Source: Pseudeuparius sepicola (lineage: Eukaryota > Arthropoda > Insecta > Coleoptera > Anthribidae). From it: a stretch of DNA of 64,000 nt. The stretch covers positions 55,551,223 to 55,615,222 of the forward strand of contig OY987303.1 of assembly GCA_963920635.1 (NCBI GenBank), given 5' to 3'. Made by a program: the position numbers and the translations under genes. This document shows positions 55,558 to 64,000 of the stretch, piece by piece. Under the pieces are notes generated by a model. It had not been told where the DNA came from. It saw only the letters and a program-made list of their open reading frames with translations, and did no database searches. Every line of letters begins with the position of its first letter. The first letter of the stretch is position 1.

Positions 55558-57475
55558 TTAATTGGGTGTTTCGCCACCAAACTGATCGAAAGACAACTTT
55601 TTCAAGTTGCCTGGAAAATTCATAAATTCTTAACAGTGAATGAACGCAACTTTAAACGTGTAACTCAAAAAATAACTTCAACAAATTTGTTTTCTGAGCT
55701 TTCGGAGAATAAATCTTCCTCCTAAGATTTAAAGATTAAGATTTATTTCTCTAATTCTATTAGCATTGTTATTTTGTTGGCAATCCTGAAAAACTTGCTC
55801 AACAAATTCAATAGGATAACTATTCTTCTCAAGAACATGTTTTATATATTTAATTTCCTCCTCAAATTTTGTGTTATTAGAACAAATCTCTTTAGCCCTG
55901 TAATACAAACTATTAATTACTCCTTTTTTAACACTAATATAATGATTGGAGTTAAAATGTAGATATTTATTAGTATGTGTTGGTTTTCTATAGACACTAG
56001 TTTCTATACTAACTCATTTCAGTATAGAAACATCTAAGAAAGGTAATTGAGTATTATTTTCAATTTCTAAGGTAAACTTAATGGAAGGGTCTTGTGAGTT
56101 TATAAAATTTAATAATGAATTTAAATCATCTACTTACTCCATGTTCCCATATAACAAATATATGTCATCTACATATCTCCACCAAACATTAGGTTGGTGA
56201 ACATATTATTATCTAGTCAATTCATTTTGTTCAAAATATTCCATGAATAAATTGCTTATGAATGGTGATAAAGGAGACCCCATAGTCATTCCAAATTCCT
56301 GCTGGTAAAATTCATTTTCTAGTCAAAAATAAGTGGTTTTAACACAGAGTGTTGTTAGTTCTAATATTGCCTCTATATTCAAATTTGTCCTTTCCACTAA
56401 AGTCTGATCATTTTCTAACTTTCTGCGTAAAATATTCAATGATTTGTCAACAGGGACATTTGTAAAAAGACTAACCACATCAAAGCTAGCTAATATATAA
56501 TTTTCCCGAAATTGATGTTCCCTAATTTTTTCTAGAAAATGATTACTGTTTCTGATAAATGAATTTGAATTTCCCACTAACGGATTAACAATTTTAAGTA
56601 AATATTTTGCTAACGAATGACATGGCGAATTTATTGAACTTACAATGGGGCGAAGAGGAATGTTAGTTTTGTGTATTTTTGGTAATCCGTATAAGTGTGG
56701 AGGTTTTGAATGATGCGGAGTTAAGAGTGTCCTTTGCCTCTGTGTCATTTGTTCTCGGTATTTATACAGTGTTTTGTATATATTTTATTTTCTATTGAAG
56801 TTGTAGGGTCTTTGATTATCCTCTTGTAAGTTCCTTCATTTAATAAATCATTTAATTTATTATCATACACAGTTCTTTCTAAAATAGCATTTCCCTTATC
56901 TGCTGGTAATATTTTAATTGTCCTATCTGATTTAAGTGATCTAATTGCTACTTTTTCTTCCTTTGAAATATTTAGCTTTGGTTTAAAATCTTTTTCTAAG
57001 ATTATTTTTGACCTGACTCTAAATTCTTGACCTAATTCCTCAGGTAATGCTTGAGCTGTTTCCTCTACCGATGCTACTATGTCAAGCTTAGAAATATTGT
57101 TGTCAACAACAGAAAAATTTAACCCTTTTGCCAAAACTAACTTTTCTGAAATGGTAAGTTCTCTGTTAGATAAATTAATTACTGTCCTGTTGACAAAATC
57201 ATTGTCTATTTGATTGAATTCCTCACTCTGCTTTTCCTCAACTAATCTTCGGAATTTGTTAATTTGAAGAACTTCTTCTCTAATAATCTGAAATTATTGC
57301 AAACATTAAGCGCATACCTTCGTTCTAGATATTTTCTAAAATTTATTTGTGGCGCAAACAGATCCATTTAATTTTTAATTGGGGTTTTCGCCACCAAACC
57401 GATCGAAAGACAACTTTTTCAAGTTGCCTGGAAAATTCATAAGTTCTTAACTGAATGAATGAACGCAACTTTAAA
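55558..57475 (-). mobile_element. Penelope-like retroelement between direct repeats
   Basis: Direct repeats at about 55558-55660 and 57368-57475 share TTTCGCCACCAAAC.GATCG, AGACAACTTTTTCAAGTTGC and GAACGCAACTTTAAA. They fit the pseudo-LTR arrangement of Penelope elements. The interior is RT coding sequence on the - strand. The GIY-YIG endonuclease that many family members carry is not seen. Confidence 0.8.
55690..57300 (-). pseudogene. Penelope reverse transcriptase, frameshifted with stops
   Basis: The order along the - strand is ILPADKGNAI (57134-56745 frame); a frameshift; YGLPKIHK, LRPIVSSINSP and SFDVVSLFTNVP (56748-56323 frame); a TGA stop; GMTMGSPLSPFISNLFMEYF; then WRYVDDIYLLY with the catalytic YVDD; another stop; FLDVSILK; stop; VYRKPTHTNKYLHFNSNH and KGVINSLYYRAKEIC. 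These are the conserved blocks of Penelope RTs. It is non-functional. Confidence 0.9.
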
Positions 57476-57480
57476 TAGAT

Positions 57481-57810
57481 GTTTTTCGCTACGGGTCTCC
57501 TGAACTTCGTCAACCCTTAGCAACCGGAGGCTCCTGCAAACGGCTATGAATAAGGTTCGGGGGTGGGGGGGGCTCGGGTCGATGACCTGGACCAGTTTTC
57601 TGTCCAGGGTGCAGTTTAAAGACGTGGCGTTCTCGATTTGGCCGAGCCTATGTCGCCGTGACGTCACGGCGGCGGGAAACTATGACACTTTTTTCGCTAC
57701 GGGTCTCCTGAACTTCGTCAACCCTTAGCAACCGGAGGCTCCTGCAAACGGCTATGAATAAGGTTCGGGGGTGGGGGGGGCTCGGGTCGATGACCTGGAC
57801 CTGTTTTCTG
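57481..57810 (-). repeat. Tandem-duplicated GC-rich, coding-like unit (210 bp)
   Basis: Unit 1 is 57481-57690; unit 2 begins at 57691 with the same TTTTTCGCTACGGGTCTCCT. On the - strand both keep a frame with IDPSPPHPRTLFIAVCRSLR and LLRVDEVQETRSE. I do not recognise the protein. High GC and the open frame suggest an exon or captured host sequence. Unit 2 is split by a hAT element and resumes at 59078. Confidence 0.5.
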
Positions 57811-59069
57811 CAGGGCCGCGCCAACACTCGGTGGCGCCTGTGTGTAAAAATTTCCGTGGCGCCCATAAAAAAATAGTTATCAAAAACATATTTGGTTTTA
57901 GTTTTGTTAAATAAAAAAGTAGATAAGTAGAAACAAACAAAAATTTATTAAGTATAAAGTATATATAACATAAAAAACATAAAATATAATATAAAACAAA
58001 TAATTATAAAATTTAAAAAAATCTGTTTTTAAGAAAGAAACAAAACAAATAGGTAGTCCGTGCAAGGTCTAACTATCAATAAAAATAAATAATATTTTTT
58101 CTGTTCAGTATCTACCTAATACCTAATATCACAAAATAAAATAATAACTATTACATACATAAGATATAAATAAGTCTTTCGACTACTATTAAAAATCAAC
58201 AATACATTTCAGTAAGTAATTTACAGAAGATCCACTTTCCGTGCTTTCAAGTTAGCAAATTTTTTTATGATGCCGTGGATATACATATCTATGTCATCTA
58301 GTACAGATGGTTCTATTGCAATAATAGATAAATTCGAAAATCGTTCTTGGCTCATTGACGATCATAAATAATTTTTTATAATAATAATAATATAATAATA
58401 ATTCTCACCCTCACAATACTCCAAACTAAGAGTACCCCAGAAGCAACCACCACCACCAGTTTTAGTTCTGAGAAAGATTTTTCTGCAGTTGCAACATATA
58501 GGTACTGGTAAAGTTAGTAAAATTCGAAGAGCAACTGGCTAGGTATGGATATACTGCGACACAATTTCCTCGTATAAATCGTCTCCATCAAAAAAAATTA
58601 TCATTAAACCTAAGTTTTTCCTGAAAATTTTTACATGAAAGTTTTAATTGCGATTTTTTAGGAGTTTCGTTTAAAAGGAACATCATTCATTCACTGAAAC
58701 TAATGCCTGATCGAGAATGCAGTAAAAAATATTAATTTTGTAAAATATTTGGGGATCAGAAATTGGTTCATCTTTATGTTCGTAATCGTTGTCGACGCCG
58801 TAACGGTGTGGCTGTTTGAAAATTAGGTTGACCATCTAACTTTTTTGACGTTTCTCTTGCCGCAATAATAGTTAATAATTAATGGATTATGTTTTTATAA
58901 GGTTTGAGCTAAAAATATGTTATGCCTAATACGGTTTAGGTCGCATTTAGGCGCTTATCGAATTTTGGCGCCTTATGGCGCCCATCGAATTTTGGCGTTT
59001 TTTGGCGCCCCTTCGCACCTGGCGCCTGTGTGCACCGCACACATTGCACACGTGGACGGCGCGGCCCTG
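57811..59069 (-). mobile_element. hAT transposon, internally deleted, 8-bp TSD GTTTTCTG
   Basis: TIRs CAGGGCCGCGCC / GGCGCGGCCCTG are flanked by GTTTTCTG at 57803-57810 and 59070-59077. Both ends have repeated GGCGCC/GGCGCC-like subterminal motifs. The interior is AT-rich with a transposase C-terminal remnant. Confidence 0.88.
58221..58355 (-). pseudogene. hAT transposase C-terminal remnant
   Basis: The - strand reads MSQERFSNLSIIAIEPSVLD, then DIDMYIHGIIKKFANLKARK and VDLL-stop. The (M)SQERL-NLS-I-IE pattern is the end of the hAT dimerisation region in ZMYM-like transposases. The rest of the domain was not found. Confidence 0.72.
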
Positions 59070-59106
59070 GTTTTCTGTCCAGGGTGCAGTTTAAAGACGT
59101 GGCGTA
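59070..59106 (-). repeat. Remainder of unit 2 after the hAT insertion
   Basis: GTTTTCTGTCCAGGGTGCAG and AAAGACGTGGCG match unit 1 at about 57594-57628, which restores the interrupted repeat. Homology stops after GTGGCG. Confidence 0.7.
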
Positions 59107-59457
59107 GAAATTTATTTTGAGTTAGGGCCCTTAAATGTTACTACTTTTTAAAAACAGGTATTGAAATACAAGGTGAGTTTTTTTCGATGCCCACTATGGG
59201 GATCTCGGAAACTAGCAGAGCTAGAACAATGGTTAAATGGGGAAAGAATTGCAGTTTTAAATGCTCAATCTAATGCCACTTTTGGATTTTTAAAAAAGTT
59301 CATGGCTAACTAGATATTTTGAAAAAAGTGATTTTTTGCTATTTCATCAGATCTCTGTATCTCCGTTATTTCTGATTATACAGAAAAACTGTAGAGACAA
59401 AAATTGTAGATAATTTTGGACTTAATAAGATAATCTGATCCAATTTTTTATGTTAAT

Positions 59458-60145
59458 ATTATTTTCTTGTTTTTCACATGAGCTTCCTATTCATGACTTT
59501 CTCATTTTTACAAGCTAAGGACAAATTAGATATGGGAATGATTTGACATAAAATAACGAATGGAAATCAGAACGCTATAATGAATGAGGGCAAAAAGTGA
59601 GTACAAATTAACTAAGGCTACTTACTAACTTGTATTGGACATATTTACAGTCATATACTTATGAGGTTATGTTGTGACAAAGAATAACAATCTATGGGTG
59701 TAATATGTATCTAGATATGCATAGATATATCTATATATATCCTACATACATTATTCAGTTACTAATTTATACTGTAATAATTTTAAGTTTTTTCAACAAA
59801 AACTACGTGAAATAAAAAGAAAGAAATCTTTACCCCTCCATATCATGGAAACCGTTCACTTTACCATAATTCTGTATAAGTATAACAATTCTTGTTCGGA
59901 ATTTAATGTATATCATTTGCGTATAGGATGACGTTTGCGCTAAACCTCATAGTTTACTAGATATTCACGCAAAACTGTGAAAAATAAGAATTTCCTGCCC
60001 TTTTCACCCCCTCCCCCCGAAACCCGACGCTGGTGGTGGTGTAACTTTTTAGTACTAACTCTTAGGAGGGTATGGGATTATTTCGCGCCAGAAAGAACTT
60101 TTTTTGGATGTTTGGGTTTTGGCCCAATTTTACTGTACTAACTCT
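59458..60145. mobile_element. Single arm of the 7.2-9.4 kb foldback family
   Basis: It is nearly identical to 8745-9370 (TTCTTGTTTTTCACATGAGC, AGGCTACTTACTAACTTGTA, CCCGAAACCCGACGCTGGTG) and ends GGCCCAATTTTACTGTACTA. No second arm or Cys-rich loop is present. Confidence 0.8.
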
Positions 60146-60149
60146 TTAA

Positions 60150-60560
60150 TTTGGATCGCAGGCATTTAACAATCTAGGAGGCCCTGCCGCCGTACATCCC
60201 TCTACAACGGCCTACTTTTCATTTGCTCCATCGACTGCATTGATTTCGGTCGATTTCGCCTGAAATCAGCATAGCATTAGCGTTCAAACTGCTCGTCCCG
60301 CCTCGAAAGTTGTTTCGCATTTGCGACCGCCAGGAACGAGGGCCGGTGACGGCGGCCGTTGCAGTTTGCTCGGCCTACTGCGAAAGTGCGTTCCATCGAT
60401 TACGGGAGTCTAAATGGGGTTGTCGACTCCGGTTCACCTGGTTTTCCGGGGGTATCCGGGCAACTGGGTCGACGACAGGAAACGGCGGCTGTCACAGTAG
60501 CCGCGTCCGGGCGTTTTAAAAAGAGATATACGCGGAACGAGTTTTTTGCATGAAAATCAT
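60150..60560. other. GC/CpG-rich block, unassigned
   Basis: A CpG-rich stretch (GGCCGGTGACGGCGGCCG, GGTCGACGACAGG, CCGCGTCCGGGCG) in AT-rich surroundings, followed by TTTTAAAAAGAGATATACG. It could be a promoter/first exon or a TE core. Competing 60-70 codon frames show no domain. Confidence 0.4.
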
Positions 60561-60789
60561 AGTGGGCGGGTGTAAAACTGACACAATTCACAAACAAAAC
60601 GCGCATTTTTATAAGTTTTATGCAAAAAAATCATTCTGCTTTCACCACGGCTGCCTGCGATTGGATTTAAATTGTTTTGATATAAGGGTGTAAGGAATAA
60701 ATCCGATAGTCTATTGTTAATAATATCAAAAAGTACCAACTTGTAGGTTTTTTATAGGAAGTTTGATTGTCTATGTGTACCTATTACTT

Positions 60790-63340
60790 AGAAGACCAAA
60801 TTAGCAAGTCAACACTAGCTACTATAGGTATTTATTTTAATAATAATGACTGATATCAGGTGTGAGGAAGATATCTTTACAGGTTTTTACTGATTTTAGT
60901 TACAAAAGTAGAGATGTGGTTATTTTGCAAGTATATTATTTTCCTTAAAGCACAAATAAATTTAAAGTCCATTTTCTCAAAAACTATTTGCAAATGTTCC
61001 AGAAAGAAATGTAATATATAATTTTGGTTATAATAACAGACGTCATCCAAATTTAATTTATGACGTCACTTTTGTCGGAATTTACTTTGAAAACTGCTGA
61101 GAAAATCGCAAGACATATGTACCTTTGCTTACAAGAACAAATTAGTAACCTAATAATAATAGCCACTATAATAATGGTCCCTATAACAATAATAATTGGT
61201 GTCAGGTGTGGGGTCTATATCTTAAAGGGTTTTCGTGGTTTTAGTTACAAAAGTAGAGATGTGGTTATTTTGTATATTATTTTCCTTAAAGCACAAATTA
61301 ATTTAAAGTCCATTTTCTCAAAAACAGTTTGTAAATGTTCAAGAAAGAAATTTTACAAATAATTTTGGTTAGAATACAGACGACATCCAATCGTATGTAC
61401 TTAAAATCACTAGTGACGTAAATTTTGTAGACCAATTTTTGGAAAGCATTTTGCAGAGAAAGATCAAAGTATAAATTGGTATCTTTATTTTCTGATCAGC
61501 AAGGCTCGAAGGATTTTAACAGAGATTATTGGTGTCAGGTGTGAGGTGGATATCTTAACTGGTTTTTCGTGGTTTTAGTTGCAAAAGTAGAGATGTGGTT
61601 GTTTTTTTATAATATTTTCCTTAAAGCACAACTAAATTTAAAGTCTATTTTCTCAAAAAGAATTTATAAATGTTCAAAAAAGAAATTTGATGAATTATTT
61701 TTGGTTACCATACAAAAGTAATCCAAATTTAATCGTATGTACCTAAAATCACTAGTGACGCAAATTTTGTCGACAAATTTTTGAAAAGCATTTTGCATAG
61801 AAATTTCAAAGATTAAATTGGTATCTTTATTTTCTGATCAGCAGAGCTCGAGGGATTTTAACAGAGAATAAGAGGATAAATTTACCAAGAAAACTTTTCG
61901 TCATATGTGATTTCTCTGTTGAGAACATTTCACAAACAATTCACAACGACAATGGATTCCTTGGAAAAAACAGCAAGACCGGTTTTTGAATCATAAATTT
62001 ACTTTGAAAACTGCTGAGAAAATCGCGAGACATAATAGTATGTACCCTGTAACTTTTGCTTACAAGAACAAATTAGTAAGTCAATAATAGCCACTATAAT
62101 AGTTCCTTTAACAATAATTATTGGTGTCAAGTGTGGGGTAGATATCTTTACATGTTCTTAGTGGTTTTGTAAATGTTCAAGAAAGAAATTTTATGAATTA
62201 TTTTTGGTTACCATACAAACGTCATCCAAATGTAGTCGTATGTACCTAAAATTACTAGTGACGTAAATTTTGTAGACAAATTTTTGTAATTTTCTGATCA
62301 GCAAAGCTCGAGGGATTTTATCAGAGAATAAAAGGATAAATTTATCAAGAAAACTTTTCGACACATGTGGTTTCTATGTTGAGAATATTTCACAAACAAT
62401 TCTCAACGACAGTGAACTTCTTGGATAAAACTGCAAGACCTATAAATTTACTTTGAAACTGCTTAGAAATCGCGAGACTTATGTACCCTGTACCTATTAC
62501 GTACAAGAACAAATTAGTAAGTCAATAAGAGCCACTATAATAGTCCCTATAGCAATAAGTATTGGTGTCAGGTGTGGGGTGAATATATTAACAGGTTTTT
62601 AGTGGTTTTAGTTACAAAAGTAGAGATGTGATTGTTTTGTATATCATTTTCCCTAAGGCACTACTAAATTTAAAGTCTATTTTCTCCAAAAGGATGAGTA
62701 AATATTCAAGAAAGAAATTTTATAAATAATTTTGGTTATAATACAAACGTGATCCAAATTTAATTGTATGTTCTTAAAATCGCTAGTGACGTGAATTTTG
62801 TCGACAATTTTTTGGAAAGCATTTTGCATAAAAAGATCAAGGTATAAATTGGTCTCTTTATTTTCTGATCAGTAACATTTAGGGATTTTATCAAAGAATA
62901 AAAGGATACATTTATTAAGAAAATTGTGGTTTCTCTGCTAAGAATATGTTGACTTATGTACCCTGTACCTATTACGTACAATAACAAATTAGTAAGTCAA
63001 CAATAGCCAGTATAGTCGCTATAACAATAATTATTGGTGTCAGGTGTGGGGTAGATATCTTTACAGGTTTTTTGTGGTTTTAGTTACAACAGTAGAGATG
63101 TGTTGTTTTATATATTATTTTCCTTAAAGCACAACTAAATTTAAAGTCATCCAAATTTAATATGTATGTACCTGAAACCAACCACAAATTTTTGAAAAGT
63201 ATTTTGCATAGAAACTTCAAAGTATAAATTGGTCTCTTTATCTCAGCAAAGCTCGAGGGATTTTATCAGAGAATAAAATGGTAAATTTATCAAGAAAACT
63301 TTTCGTTGCATGTTGTTTCTGTCGAGAATATTTTACGAAT
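60790..63340 (+). repeat. Degenerate tandem-repeat field, about six units of 330-590 bp
   Basis: GGTGTCAGGTGTGGGGT..ATATC recurs at about 60856, 61199, 61531, 62124, 62564 and 63036, each followed by GGTTTTAGTTACAAAAGTAG. Other recurring blocks are TAAATTTAAAGTC.ATTTTCTC, TCATCCAAATTTAAT, CACTAGTGACGTAAATTTTG and GCTCGAGGGATTTTA. Units lose different internal parts. Confidence 0.8.
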
Positions 63341-63713
63341 ACGATTTCTTTATTAATTTTTTGTATATTTGTAACACTCGTTTGTTTTCTAAATGTGTGT
63401 CATAAATTTAAACCCAGTTTAGCAATATAAAAATTATGTATATTCGTTTAAAGCGTGTAAAGCGAGGAAGGGATAAATTCTCTTGAGAAACGTTCCAGTT
63501 AGCTTATTTCAACAAACCTATAATATATTGTCCTGCATGTGCCGTTAGACCATCTTCAAAGTTTAATACAGTTTAATTTCCTACAAACTATTAAAAATTC
63601 AACAAGTTAGCCGTGTTTGAAACTTTGTTACAGTGGCCTCACGTGGCCGGGAATACCTACAAGAAGTATACAGCGTGAGCCTATAAACAACACCCCAAGT
63701 GCTATGAGTTATA

Positions 63714-64000
63714 CAGGGTGTTCGAAAAATAGACGGAGATATTTTAGAGGGTGATTCCCTGTTAAGAAATATGAAAAAAAGTTTCTATAAACATGGGTCC
63801 GGAAATGCAGAGTTTTCAAGATACAGGATGTTAAATATATTGCATGTCACTGGACAAAATTGTTTTATCAATTTTTGCAAAAAAAAAATCACAAGTGCCT
63901 TGGAAAACAAATAATCAAAAGCATTTCTAGGAAAGAGTGTTATTGCAACTTTTCCAATATCATAACATAAAGTACACTACAACCAATTTTGTCCAGTGAC
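63714..64000 (+). mobile_element. CAGGGTGTTCG element, copy C, cut by window end
   Basis: Same orientation and nearly the same sequence as copy A (25497) for the 287 bp available, preceded by TA. Confidence 0.85.

Overview
The window is AT-rich nuclear DNA of an insect. Two spliced host genes can be read, and almost everything else is transposable-element (TE) debris. The insect assignment rests on the host proteins, multi-kilobase introns and the TE types (Tc1/mariner-like, hAT-like, Penelope, LINE, very many palindromic MITEs). A beetle is plausible, but I cannot fix the species from sequence alone.

Host genes. (1) GlyP, glycogen phosphorylase, + strand, 20100-39073, seven coding exons. 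The spliced reading frame is 849 codons with consistent phases at all six junctions. Ser15, His378, Arg570 and Lys681 fall exactly one position above the rabbit enzyme numbering (the Met offset). (2) A CCDC85-family coiled-coil gene, - strand, running leftwards from 15568. Three coding exons (15568-15231, 12056-11482, 7127-6868) join in phase. The last ends at a good GT donor after an ALVREMCN motif, so the C-terminal exon is further left and was not found. The two genes are divergent, with starts about 4.5 kb apart.

Layout. 1-6.8 kb: unassigned AT-rich DNA, a tRNA(Pro)-like repeat and a small MITE. 6.8-15.6 kb: CCDC85 exons separated by introns made largely of TEs (a 2.2 kb foldback with a nested mariner-like element, a truncated LINE, several palindromes). 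15.6-20.1 kb: the shared 5' intergenic region with three palindromic elements. 20.1-39.1 kb: GlyP, whose introns hold palindromic elements up to 1.5 kb long, including two nearly identical 0.72 kb elements in opposite orientation in intron 2. 39.1-64 kb: no host gene recognised. This part holds a foldback with tRNA-like arms, an FB-like element with tandem repeats in its arms, a mariner-like element with long TIRs and a frameshifted transposase, a palindrome next to a 122-bp satellite, a decayed Penelope element, a hAT element with an 8-bp target duplication, a GC-rich block and a degenerate tandem-repeat field.

The most notable pattern is the density of long palindromic elements that end in CAGGGTG/CACCCTG or CAGTGTG-like termini beside TA dinucleotides. 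Several interrupt one another and leave readable empty sites, so insertion order can be reconstructed. None is an obvious new host system. The best candidates for a second look are the inverted pair in GlyP intron 2, the cysteine-rich frame in the loop of the 7.2-9.4 kb foldback, the tRNA-like sequences carried inside repeats, and the LINE-like tail abutting a CCDC85 splice acceptor.
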